From CAKZQX01 sp034435975 (GTDB taxonomy: Bacteria > Chloroflexota > Chloroflexia > Chloroflexales > Chloroflexaceae): 64,000 nucleotides of DNA. Positions within the stretch are counted from its first letter, which is position 1; each line of letters opens with the position of its first letter. The stretch lies in the NCBI GenBank assembly GCA_034435975.1, contig DAOTWD010000145.1:186001-250000 (forward strand). The letters are read 5' to 3'. The position numbers were made by a program, and so were the translations under genes. Below, one piece after another: positions 7,965 to 16,241 of this stretch. Below the pieces are notes generated by a model. That model was not told the DNA's origin, ran no database searches, and worked only from the letters and a program-made list of their open reading frames with translations.

Positions 7965-9326
7965 TTAATTCCCATCGAGCGAGACAAGCCAGCTGGCTTC
8001 ACCAAAGGGTTGCTCTTTGAGGCGCACCAGCAATGATGGTGCATTCTGGCTGACACTGCGGGGAACGATGGCCTTCCCCTGCCCGGTGCTTGCTGGCTCA
8101 ACGCGAACCTCAGTGGGTTGCGATTTGCTGTCGGCAATGCGATATTCGTTGCCAAACGGATCGCGAATAATGATGTTATCGCTACGTAGGGGCAGTATGG
8201 CAGGTGCATCGCTGTTGTTACGCATACTCCAGATCAGCGTAATCTGATTCTGGCAATAGACAACCTGTTCCAGAGTTACGACCACTTCTGGCTCCATGCC
8301 GGCGACGACCCCATCGACTCCCACACTGATCCAGCGTTGAGATGGTGCATCCCAGCGCTTGCCCACCGACTGAAATCCCGACCAGACGCACCCGTTGCTG
8401 GGAACTATACCGCCGCCTAGCATGCCACCTGCCGCCGAACTGGTGGCATTCATGAGCGACTGGGACGGTAAGAGCGGTTGATCGATGAACGAAATCCCTT
8501 CCACCTGGGGTGAACGAACAAGGACGATAACCAGCAGTACTATGGCCAGCAGTGATGTACTCAGTGTCAGCCATGTGCCAGGTGCCTGCACTACGGCGCG
8601 AAGACGCGCCAGCAGTGATACGCGAGGGCCGATTGATGTTGATGGTTCGGCTGGAACTGGTGGTGGCAGGGCTGGCGGAGATGGCCCGATTTCTGGAATA
8701 CTGTGCCAATCTGGCAGCACTCCCAGCAGAAGATCATTGATCTCTTGCCAGCGGGTACAGCGAAGTATCGTAGGAATTTTGAGCATCTCCTCGTCAGTCA
8801 ATTCAATATCCGCTGAACGCTCAGTCACGAGAAACGTTGGTAACTCATCAAAGCCCTTGATGTCAACTTTCCAATCCAGTTCCACATCCGATCCTGGCTC
8901 AAGCGTGGGAACAATAACGATCACTCGTTTACATGCACGAAAATTCATCGAGTCCGCTTTGTGAGCCGAAAGAAAATCAGCGCGATGCTCATTCAGAAAG
9001 TTAATAAAGCTATAGTAGTAAGAGACAACCTGATTGTACGGATTTTTCCGACCGGGATTCAAGCGCTTGCGCGATCCATCGGGGTTTTCAATGTACCAGT
9101 GCCCATTCACACCACCAAAAATTTTCCCGTCACAGTGTTTCAGTTCGATGATAAAGATCGCATCCTGTTTGATAATGACCAGATCGATTGTCCGCCCACC
9201 TACATTGAAGTTCGCCAGGATGAGATAGAGACCATCGAGTCGCTCCAACCCGTTGGCAAGAGCCACGATAGCGCGTCGTTCGTTGGAATTTTCCGGTTTT
9301 TCACCAATCCATACCTGAACAGCCAT
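7965..9326 (-). CDS. NERD-domain protein with one membrane segment
   Basis: 453 residues from ATG 9326, preceded by GGAG at a good distance; a GTG 12 bases upstream is less likely. Residues 5-125 form a NERD (nuclease-related) domain with the PD-(D/E)XK-like core GRTIDLVIIK...IFIIELKH, so the Asp and the E-x-K pair are present. A proline-rich stretch (about 210-235) leads to one transmembrane helix (TLSTSLLAIVLLVIVLV, about 257-280). A C-terminal region of about 170 residues follows that I do not recognise. The gene lies 36 bases downstream of uvrB on the same strand. A DNA-processing role is plausible but unproven. Confidence 0.8.
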   Translation of the reverse strand: MAVQVWIGEKPENSNERRAIVALANGLERLDGLYLILANFNVGGRTIDLVIIKQDAIFIIELKHCDGKIFGGVNGHWYIENPDGSRKRLNPGRKNPYNQVVSYYYSFINFLNEHRADFLSAHKADSMNFRACKRVIVIVPTLEPGSDVELDWKVDIKGFDELPTFLVTERSADIELTDEEMLKIPTILRCTRWQEINDLLLGVLPDWHSIPEIGPSPPALPPPVPAEPSTSIGPRVSLLARLRAVVQAPGTWLTLSTSLLAIVLLVIVLVRSPQVEGISFIDQPLLPSQSLMNATSSAAGGMLGGGIVPSNGCVWSGFQSVGKRWDAPSQRWISVGVDGVVAGMEPEVVVTLEQVVYCQNQITLIWSMRNNSDAPAILPLRSDNIIIRDPFGNEYRIADSKSQPTEVRVEPASTGQGKAIVPRSVSQNAPSLLVRLKEQPFGEASWLVSLDGN

Positions 9327-9362
9327 GGCTGTCTCCACTGTGTAACTCGTCAGGGGAACTCG

Positions 9363-11369
9363 TCAGGTCGTCGCATCCAATGCCAGCGTTTTGCGCAACT
9401 CGATCACTTGATCGCGCAGAGCGGCCGCCTTCTCAAACGCAAGATCCCGTGCAGCCTGCTTCATCTGTTTTTCGAGATCCTTAATCAAGCGCAGCAGTTC
9501 CTCACGCGGCAGAGGCACGGTTCCAACGTCACTGCTGGTCGGATGTACTTCATAGGCCACACGTTGCTCGGACACACGATGCAGACGGCTGGTGAGATCA
9601 CGAACCTCCTTGATAATACCGACCGGGGTGATATTATGGCGCTGGTTATACGCATGCTGAATTTCGCGCCGGCGTTGTGTTTCCTGGATTGCGGTATGCA
9701 TGGAGCGGGTGATGGTATCCGCATACATGATCACCGTGCCTTCAACATGCCGTGCCGCACGTCCGATAATCTGGATGAGCGATGTCTCAGAACGCAGATA
9801 GCCCTCTTTGTCCGCATCAAGAATCGCAACCAGCGAAACTTCTGGGAGATCCAGGCCCTCGCGCAAGAGATTGATGCCGACGACAACATCATACACCCCC
9901 AGCCGCAGATCACGTAAAATTTCCACCCGCTCAATGGTGTCAATATCGGCATGTAAATAGTGGGTACGCAGGCCCAACTCTTTGAGATAGTCCGCCAGAT
10001 CTTCGGCCATGCGTTTCGTCAGGGTGGTCACCAGCGCGCGTTGCCCCTTCTCTACACGCTGCCGAATTTCAGTCACCAGATCATCAACCTGGCCCGCAGT
10101 GGGGCGCACATTGATGAGCGGGTCGATCAGACCAGTGGGACGAATAATCTGCTCGACAATCTGCTGGCTGTGTTCACGTTCGTATGGCCCGGGCGTGGCC
10201 GAGACATAGATGACCTGATAGATATGCTGCTCAAACTCGTCAAAACGCAGGGGGCGGTTATCGAGCGCCGAGGGTAGTCGGAACCCGTAGTCAACCAGGG
10301 TTTCTTTCCGCGAACGATCACCCAGATACATACCGCGTAACTGGGGCAAAGTAATATGGCTCTCATCAATAAACAGCAAGAAATCATCAGGGAAATAGTC
10401 CAGCAATGTCCAGGGTATTTGACCGGGTGCACGGCGATCCATATGCCGCGAATAATTTTCAATGCCGCTGCAGTAGCCTGATTCGCTCAGCATTTCCAGG
10501 TCATACAGCGTGCGCTGCTTCAGGCGGGCAGCTTCAAGCGCTTTGCCCTGGGCCGCAAGTTCGTTCAGGCGGATGCCAAGTTCGTTCTGAATATCCTGGA
10601 TAGCCAGCTCCAGTTTCTCGCGGGTAGTGATAAAGTGTTTGTTCGGATAAATATCGACATGGGAGCGGTTGGTATATACCTCACCTGTCAATGGATCGAT
10701 CTCTAGAATGCGTTCAATATCGTCGCCCCAGAATTCAATGCGTAGCGCGACTTCGCTATTGGCGGGCATCAGGTCAAGCGTGTCGCCGCGCACCCGAAAC
10801 GTTCCCCGCTGAAAATCAATATCATTACGCTCGAACTGCAGATCAATGAGCTGACGTAACAACTTGTCGCGCTTGCGCCGTTCGCCAGCGCGTAGCGAAA
10901 TCACCATGTGCCCATAATCCTGCGGCGAGCCGAGGCCGTAAATCGCCGAAACCGAAGCGACAATCAAAACATCACGCCGGGTAAACAGCGCCTGGGTTGC
11001 GGCGTGACGCAGACGGTCGATTTCCTCGTTGATACTGGCCTGTTTTTCAATATACAGATCCTTGCCGGGCACATAGGCTTCCGGCGTATATTCATCATAG
11101 TAAGAAATAAACATCTCCACCGCTGCATCAGGTAACAATTCGCGAAACTCAGCCCAGAGTTGCGAAACGAGTGTCTTATTATGGGCCAACACCAGCGTTG
11201 GTCGTTGTACCTGGGCAAAGATCCAGGCCATAACGGCCGTCTTGCCAGTGCCAGTCGCGCCCAGCAGGGTTTGATGTTTATACTGCCGGTTGATACCAGC
11301 GACAAGCTGGGCAATGGCTTCGGGTTGATCGCCAGTGGGTTGGTAAGGCGCTTCAACTTGAAATGACAT
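9363..11369 (-). CDS. uvrB: Excinuclease ABC subunit B
   Basis: 668 residues, full length for UvrB. Walker A is GATGTGKT near residue 38. The beta-hairpin region reads YYDEYTPEAYVPGKDLYIEK, and helicase motif VI is IIGRAARHVEG. The C-terminal UVR motif (DLEKQMKQAARDLAFEKAAALRD) binds UvrC. UvrB verifies DNA lesions handed over by UvrA and recruits UvrC in nucleotide excision repair. The ATG has AGGATAGG upstream. The NERD gene follows in the same direction. No SOS-type operator could be recognised in front of it. Confidence 0.98.
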   Translation of the reverse strand: MSFQVEAPYQPTGDQPEAIAQLVAGINRQYKHQTLLGATGTGKTAVMAWIFAQVQRPTLVLAHNKTLVSQLWAEFRELLPDAAVEMFISYYDEYTPEAYVPGKDLYIEKQASINEEIDRLRHAATQALFTRRDVLIVASVSAIYGLGSPQDYGHMVISLRAGERRKRDKLLRQLIDLQFERNDIDFQRGTFRVRGDTLDLMPANSEVALRIEFWGDDIERILEIDPLTGEVYTNRSHVDIYPNKHFITTREKLELAIQDIQNELGIRLNELAAQGKALEAARLKQRTLYDLEMLSESGYCSGIENYSRHMDRRAPGQIPWTLLDYFPDDFLLFIDESHITLPQLRGMYLGDRSRKETLVDYGFRLPSALDNRPLRFDEFEQHIYQVIYVSATPGPYEREHSQQIVEQIIRPTGLIDPLINVRPTAGQVDDLVTEIRQRVEKGQRALVTTLTKRMAEDLADYLKELGLRTHYLHADIDTIERVEILRDLRLGVYDVVVGINLLREGLDLPEVSLVAILDADKEGYLRSETSLIQIIGRAARHVEGTVIMYADTITRSMHTAIQETQRRREIQHAYNQRHNITPVGIIKEVRDLTSRLHRVSEQRVAYEVHPTSSDVGTVPLPREELLRLIKDLEKQMKQAARDLAFEKAAALRDQVIELRKTLALDATT

Positions 11370-11744
11370 AGATGTGCCTATCCTGCAAGGATTATTATTG
11401 ATAGCCCCGGAGAGAGGAGTGAGGGTTCTCTCCTCTTGCTTCTCGCTTCTCGTTTATCTCCTCGCCCCTCTCGTCTGGATCGTGCGTGTGTTGAGGTGAG
11501 TTCACCTGATTCTATGAGGGATCACACCCGGCATAGCCGGAATTGTGCACGCGGTTCAGACCGTTTCTGATCCTGATAGGTATGACGTTTCACTGCACCT
11601 CAGACGATTGTTGGTACTCTTCATTATAGCCAGATCATCAGTTTTTGCTAGAAAAGCACGCAATATCTCTGTGATGAGCATTGAACACGTGGTCATACGA
11701 AAATGACCGACTATCGTAGCCCCCCATCGATGTCAAGAATGTGG

Positions 11745-11811
11745 TACAATCCAGACGAAGTCCAATCTGGGCAGAGGCGCATCGTTATTCCGATTCAGGA
11801 TGCGCCTTTTT
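11745..11811 (+). ncRNA. Candidate small RNA or orphan terminator unit
   Basis: A -10-like box, TGGTACAAT (ending 11750), is followed by a small stem (CCAGA 11751-11755 with TCTGG 11766-11770). Then comes a 9-bp stem, AGGCGCATC 11775-11783 with GATGCGCCT 11799-11807, ending in TTTTT. This is a well-formed intrinsic terminator on the plus strand, although the nearest upstream gene (uvrB) is on the other strand. The simplest reading is a short transcript of about 55 nt. No convincing -35 box was found. Confidence 0.35.
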
Positions 11812-11874
11812 ATGTGTATGTCGCCCTACATCTGTTCCGTCATCTTGTACTCATTAACTCATACCAGCGTAGTA

Positions 11875-12017
11875 CTACAACGAGACTGCATCGCGACAGG
11901 GGTGCGGGGGCCGAGCGAGAAGAGGGGAAAGAGGAGCGAGAAGAGAGAACCCTCGCTCCTCACTCGGAGGGGCGAAGCCGCGCCGTACCTCGCTATCTAG
12001 GGGATGTCTCGTTGTAG
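11875..12017 (+). mobile_element. MITE-like element, copy 1
   Basis: The ends are an exact 12-bp inverted repeat: CTACAACGAGAC at 11875-11886 and its complement GTCTCGTTGTAG at 12006-12017. TA dinucleotides flank both ends. Inside the left end lies a block (CAGGGGTGCGGGG) shared with copies 2 and 3, and near the right end GGGGCGAAGCC. The element is too short to code for a transposase. Its right terminus (TTGTAGGAG) runs into the ribosome-binding region of the TerB-like gene, 19 bases before that start codon. Confidence 0.65.
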
Positions 12018-12036
12018 GAGTAGAGGAGGAGTATCT

Positions 12037-12480
12037 ATGGGAGCGTGGCCTGAACTAGATGCGATCTATCCACCAGGAAAACTAACCCCGGCAATTGCTT
12101 TCATCGTGGCTTTGACCTATATGGTTGGCGCTGATGGCGTATACCTGGAAGAAGAAGAAGGATCGTTGGCTGCTTTTTTACCCAAACATGGTCTGGGTGA
12201 TGTGCGCTATGATGATCTGCTGGATCGGGCTGATGCCTATCTGCAAGAAGCCTCGTTCGATCAATTTCTGGCCGAAGTGCCATCCGTGCTGAATAAACCG
12301 CAGAAGTTATGCATCCTGCTGAATATGATTGACTCAGCTCTGGCCGATGGCATTGTTGCTCCAGAAGAAACCGCTACTTTCAAGCAGTTTCTGACGGCCT
12401 TTGACATTTCAATGGATCAAATCCGACCGTATATCGAGGGATTGATTATAAAGCACAATCTGAAGGTCTTTACACAGTAA
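12037..12480 (+). CDS. TerB-like domain protein
   Basis: 147 residues from ATG 12037, with GGAGGAG upstream. Two similar helical segments carry a DG..L..EE / DG.V.PEE signature (MVGADGVYLEEEEGSLAAFL at about 29-48 and ALADGIVAPEETATFKQFL near 100-120). This is the TerB/DjlA-type metal-binding helical fold. TerB-like proteins are cytoplasmic and linked to stress responses and metal sensing; the precise role is unknown. No other ter gene is nearby. The gene stands alone between a MITE-like element and the convergent bcp gene. Confidence 0.7.
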   Translation: MGAWPELDAIYPPGKLTPAIAFIVALTYMVGADGVYLEEEEGSLAAFLPKHGLGDVRYDDLLDRADAYLQEASFDQFLAEVPSVLNKPQKLCILLNMIDSALADGIVAPEETATFKQFLTAFDISMDQIRPYIEGLIIKHNLKVFTQ

Positions 12481-12579
12481 CCCCAGGTGGTAGGGGGTAG
12501 AGAACAACCATTGTTCCCTGACCCCTACCTCACTACCTTACCTGATCCAGGTTTTGTTCCCAGACATTCTATCATGCCG

Positions 12580-13077
12580 TCAGTTTTTGCGTTTTGTGCC
12601 TCGACTGCTTTCTGCCAGTGCTGTCAGTGCCTGGGTCACACTGGCGGTTGGCTTGACCTTGAATACGGCGGCAATGATCTGGCCATCCTCATCGATTACA
12701 AAGTGACTGCGTTCGATACCCATATATTTTTTGCCATACATCGACTTCTCAACCCACACCCCATAGCTCTTTGCAACAATGTGCTGGTCATCTACCAGCA
12801 GCATAAACGGCAGATTGTGCTTTGTCCTGAACCTCTGGTGCGACTTCTGCCCATCGGGGCTAATTCCTACCACCACTGCATTCTGTTCCTGGATCTGCGG
12901 GTAGCTGTCACGGAACCCACAGGCCTGGGTCGTACAACCGCTCGTGTCGTCTCTGGGATAGAAATAGAGAATAACCTTCTGGCCCCGAAAATCAGATAGC
13001 CGTACCAGTTCACCCTGGTCGTTCAACAGTTCAAATTCAGGCGCGGTATCGCCCATCTTGACGGTACCTTTAGTCAC
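12580..13077 (-). CDS. bcp: Thioredoxin-dependent peroxiredoxin, Bcp type
   Basis: 165 residues. The peroxidatic cysteine sits in YPRDDTSGCTTQACGFRD (Cys48), and Cys53 is the resolving residue typical of alpha-helix-2 Bcp/PrxQ proteins. These proteins reduce hydrogen peroxide and alkyl peroxides using thioredoxin, in the cytoplasm. The start given is GTG 13077; an ATG seven codons in (MGDTAPEF) has AAAGG upstream and is equally possible. The gene is monocistronic and converges on the TerB-like gene across a 100-base gap. Confidence 0.93.
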   Translation of the reverse strand: MTKGTVKMGDTAPEFELLNDQGELVRLSDFRGQKVILYFYPRDDTSGCTTQACGFRDSYPQIQEQNAVVVGISPDGQKSHQRFRTKHNLPFMLLVDDQHIVAKSYGVWVEKSMYGKKYMGIERSHFVIDEDGQIIAAVFKVKPTASVTQALTALAESSRGTKRKN

Positions 13078-13646
13078 AATGTTCTTCTTGCTATTTTCGA
13101 TAATCTTTTTACCATTAATTAATTATTGAAATATACGGACTCATCAGAGGTTGCCAGGCTAGAGGAACGACGAGTGCGCCTGCATGACGAGATACACCCT
13201 ATCGTCCATATCCTTCAACGCACTCCCATCACCGATATGGCCTCAGCATTATAGAAGATTCCTGTATACGATGGACAATGGTAGGTACGTGTAGTATTGG
13301 AGATCCATCAATAGTACTGGAACAAAATCTACCTTGAGTACCATCTCAAGTGCTTGACCACAGATGGTATTTCATAGTATGCTGCAAGGCACACAGTGTA
13401 GCGCAGCATTGTTGCGCTACCACCAGGTATATCCGATAAGTAAAATGTTGACACAGTGCTATTCTACAATAGATAGGAAAGATAGGAAATGCCGATTACT
13501 CTACTGGCGCACCCTACCTGGTCGGGCAGGGTGGTATGGAGGGGCAATGGCCCTTCAGTCGTTGTTCGGGGTGCATGGGCCTGCGGCCCCCCCGCAGGCA
13601 AACGTCTCCCGGAACGGGTACAGCACAATGTATGGTGGGTGCATCA
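13078..13646. other. Intergenic region with palindromes and a dispersed 24-bp repeat
   Basis: An AT-rich start (the likely bcp promoter) is followed by an 8-bp hairpin, GTAGCGCA 13398-13405 with TGCGCTAC 13413-13420. A GC palindrome follows at 13577-13589 (GGGCCTGCGGCCC). At 13597-13620 lies a 24-bp sequence that recurs at 53054-53077 with two changes; its core is CCCGGAACGGGTA. A frame crossing this stretch in the direction of cheW is probably non-coding, since it consists of repeat sequence. Confidence 0.5.
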
Positions 13647-14102
13647 ATGAATACGGAACATGCAGAGGGTTCAGTCAACCATCTTTTGCTGCGGCTTGGC
13701 GGTGAGATCTATGGTGTACCTGGTGCATGCGTGCGTGGTGTCGCACGTTGGCGAGCGTTGACGCCAGTTCCTGGTGCGCCAGCAGCATTGCCTGGCATTA
13801 TCAATCAGCGCGGCTTTGTAATGCCAGTGGTAAATCTATACCCGCTGCTCGGATTGCCAGAATCGCCGCCAGACCGGGCGACACGCTATGTGCTGATCGA
13901 GCATGATGGTATCGATCTGGCTTTGCTCGTCGATGCCGTCCTCGATCTGGTTGAGTTATCACCGACAACATTTGAAGCCCTTCCTATGGGCCTTGATCCG
14001 CAACGGGCACGGTTTCTTTCCAGTATTGCTCGCCTGGATGACCAGATACTGGCACTGATCGATCTGTCAGCCGTTATTGCCGCCTTACGAACAGGAGATT
14101 AA
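13647..14102 (+). CDS. cheW: CheW-like scaffold protein 1
   Basis: 151 residues. The start at ATG 13647 (MNTEHAEG) was chosen because the CheW fold begins soon after it. The domain shows GEIYGVPGACVRGVARW, PGIINQRGFVMPVVNLY and the second-half elements VLIEHDGIDLALLVDAV and DLVELSPTTF. CheW couples receptors to the CheA kinase. It is the first gene of a plus-strand run of signalling genes and is followed after 5 bases by a second CheW-like gene, so the two are surely co-expressed. I see no fused domain. Confidence 0.88.
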   Translation: MNTEHAEGSVNHLLLRLGGEIYGVPGACVRGVARWRALTPVPGAPAALPGIINQRGFVMPVVNLYPLLGLPESPPDRATRYVLIEHDGIDLALLVDAVLDLVELSPTTFEALPMGLDPQRARFLSSIARLDDQILALIDLSAVIAALRTGD

Positions 14103-14107
14103 CCCGT

Positions 14108-14560
14108 ATGTCCACCGCGACCTTACTCCTATTTGCGTGTACCACACGCCACCGCTATGTGGTACGACGCGATCAAATTGCGGAGATACGCTTGATCAGG
14201 CGGAATGGTGACCTGGCGCTCCCTGATGCACGCGGGCGGACATTGGTTTGCCAGGAATTAGGGCCACTGCTCGATCCACTAGACGTACGCAGGAGTGTGC
14301 GCTGCCATGCGTTAATTGTAGCAACACGCCGACGCAGTGTGGCTCTTCTGGTAGAACGGCTGGATGATTTCGTCGGGATGGCGCCTGAGGCCGTGCAACG
14401 CCTGTCGCCACTGCTGGCACGCCACCTGGCGCGTCCCTGGGTACTCGGCGCGTTAGTGTGTGATGATATACCATTGCTGGTACTCGATCTGCGCCAGATA
14501 GCTCAAGATGTGTTATTGGGGATACATACGATGCATGCCGGGTCGAACACGGATGAATAA
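14108..14560 (+). CDS. CheW-like scaffold protein 2 (divergent)
   Basis: 150 residues, 5 bases after the first CheW gene. It has the CheW order of beta strands (LLLFACTTRHRYVVRRDQIAEIRLI ... ALLVERLDDFVGMAPEAVQ ... LLVLDLRQIAQDVL) but lacks the usual RG..LPVIDL hinge, which here reads GRTLVCQELGPLL. It is probably a second adaptor that links a different receptor set, or the same receptor in another geometry. A MITE-like element separates it from the receptor gene. Confidence 0.75.
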   Translation: MSTATLLLFACTTRHRYVVRRDQIAEIRLIRRNGDLALPDARGRTLVCQELGPLLDPLDVRRSVRCHALIVATRRRSVALLVERLDDFVGMAPEAVQRLSPLLARHLARPWVLGALVCDDIPLLVLDLRQIAQDVLLGIHTMHAGSNTDE

Positions 14561-14571
14561 GCGTACCTATA

Positions 14572-14715
14572 CTACAACGAGACTTTATCTCGGCAGGGGG
14601 GTGCGGGGCCTGTGGCCCCGGCGCCCGTTCCCCTTCTGGTGCGGCGCGGCGAAGCCACGCTGCGCCTTCGTACCCAGGGAACGCCGTGTTGTAGTAGTAT
14701 CTCATTCTGTTGTAG
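14572..14715 (+). mobile_element. MITE-like element, copy 2
   Basis: It begins with the same 12-mer as copy 1 (CTACAACGAGAC, 14572-14583), followed by TTTATCTCGGCAGGG and GTGCGGGG. It contains the palindrome GGGGCCTGTGGCCCC (14605-14619) and the shared GGCGAAGCC block. The right end carries GTTGTAG twice (14688-14694 and 14709-14715). The second is followed by GGAG, which serves as the ribosome-binding site of the MCP gene starting at 14729. It is non-coding and sits between cheW2 and the receptor gene. Confidence 0.65.
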
Positions 14716-14728
14716 GGAGCTTGCCGAT

Positions 14729-16210
14729 ATGGAACATACGATGAGTCGGTTGCCAGAGTTTGATCTTACCGATCAACGCCCGAGTTTGCGCGATAATGCA
14801 CGGTTACTGCGTAGAATGACCACCAGTATGGCGGCCTTTGCTCTGGTAATGCTACTGGTGATCTTTCTGTTACAATCGTTCAATCTCATCGGATCTGGAG
14901 CGATCCAGATAACGATAGTGATGACATTGATTGCACTGATAACAACGACCGTATCCTGGTTTTTCATTCGGCGCAACCGTACCCTGTTTGCCGGACGCTT
15001 CTTGTTCTATGGATTGGTTCTGATGCTTACGCCCGCAGCGGCACTGCTGGGTGGGCCAGACAGCCCGATTGTAGTCAGTTTTTTTATTCCAGTTGTGGCA
15101 GCGGGCTTTATTGGCGCGAGTGCCGATAGTATGCGTGTTGGCCTGTTTGCTGCCGTCTGTTACATTAGCCTGGTAATTGCGCAAGAGTTTTTTGGCTTTG
15201 AGTCGCCGATTGAACTGGGTGGTCTGGGAATTTATATCTATCTGGCCGTCTTTCTGCTCTCGGGAACCGTGCTGGCAATGCTGTCCTGGATTACCAGCCG
15301 TGATCTCACCAACGCACTGCTGGAGTCGCATCATCGTGCTGGCGAGTTGCTGGAACGTACCGAGCAGATTATGGAAAAGAATATCCAGCAAGTGGAATTG
15401 GGGAGTGAGCTTTCGGCCGCGGCTGCCGAGTTGCAAGTCGCCTCGCAACAACAGGCCAGTGGCGCAACCGAGCAAGCCAGTGCGGTGTCGCAGATCAGCA
15501 CGACCATAGAAGAACTGGGCAGCACCGCTCGCCAGATTGCGCAGACAACCGAACATGTGGCCCAGGCGGCCCAGCAAACCCTCGAAAATCTTAGTAATGG
15601 CCAGGGAGCCGTAGATGAGAGTATCCAGGCTATGGAGCGGATTCGCAGTCGTGTCCAGGATATCGCCGCCCGCGTCCTCAGTCTAGGTGAGCGATCGCAG
15701 CAGATCGGGGAAATTATTGATTTGATTGATGATATTTCCGATGAAACGCATTTGCTGGCGTTGAATGCGGCGATTGAGGCAGCTGGCGCTGGTGAACATG
15801 GCCGACGCTTTGCTGTCGTTGCGGCTGAAGTCAAAAGCCTTGCCAACCGCACTCTGGCAGCGGCCAAAGAAGTCAAAGGCGTGATCGCTGAGATACGCCA
15901 GGCAACCAATGCGTCGGTGCTGGCTGCAGAAGAGGGGGGGAAAGAAGTTGAGCGCGGTGTGGAACTGGCTCATCGCGCCGGGCAGGTCATGGATATGGTA
16001 GTTATGATGGCCGAACGTACCGCCCAGAGTGCGGCAGAGATTGGCCTGGCGACGGCCCAACAACAGAGTGCCAGTGAACAGGTGGTTGAGACAATGCGTG
16101 AGATTGCCGAAGTTGCGCGTCAGTCTGCTGCCGGTGCGCGACAAATGGCCGAGTCTTCGGCCATGTTGACCGCAATTGCGGATCGGTTGCACGGGGTTAC
16201 GCAACGATGA
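14729..16210 (+). CDS. Methyl-accepting chemotaxis protein with multi-pass membrane sensor
   Basis: 493 residues from ATG 14729 (GGGAG upstream). The first 185 residues contain about six hydrophobic helices and no large periplasmic domain, so it probably senses within the membrane or cytoplasm. There is no clear HAMP. A long coiled-coil cytoplasmic domain follows, with the MCP tip DISDETHLLALNAAIEAAGA and EVKSLANRT. The tip has Asp-Glu-Thr-His where most MCPs have AEQTN. It is the only receptor in the locus and lies 31 bases before cheA. Confidence 0.92.
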   Translation: MEHTMSRLPEFDLTDQRPSLRDNARLLRRMTTSMAAFALVMLLVIFLLQSFNLIGSGAIQITIVMTLIALITTTVSWFFIRRNRTLFAGRFLFYGLVLMLTPAAALLGGPDSPIVVSFFIPVVAAGFIGASADSMRVGLFAAVCYISLVIAQEFFGFESPIELGGLGIYIYLAVFLLSGTVLAMLSWITSRDLTNALLESHHRAGELLERTEQIMEKNIQQVELGSELSAAAAELQVASQQQASGATEQASAVSQISTTIEELGSTARQIAQTTEHVAQAAQQTLENLSNGQGAVDESIQAMERIRSRVQDIAARVLSLGERSQQIGEIIDLIDDISDETHLLALNAAIEAAGAGEHGRRFAVVAAEVKSLANRTLAAAKEVKGVIAEIRQATNASVLAAEEGGKEVERGVELAHRAGQVMDMVVMMAERTAQSAAEIGLATAQQQSASEQVVETMREIAEVARQSAAGARQMAESSAMLTAIADRLHGVTQR

Positions 16211-16241
16211 CAGACATTGCGTAGAAAACGAACAATTTACG

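Noticed and set aside
11370..11480. SOS/LexA operator ahead of uvrB
   Set aside because: No inverted repeat resembling a known LexA box was found, and the LexA site of this lineage cannot be assumed.
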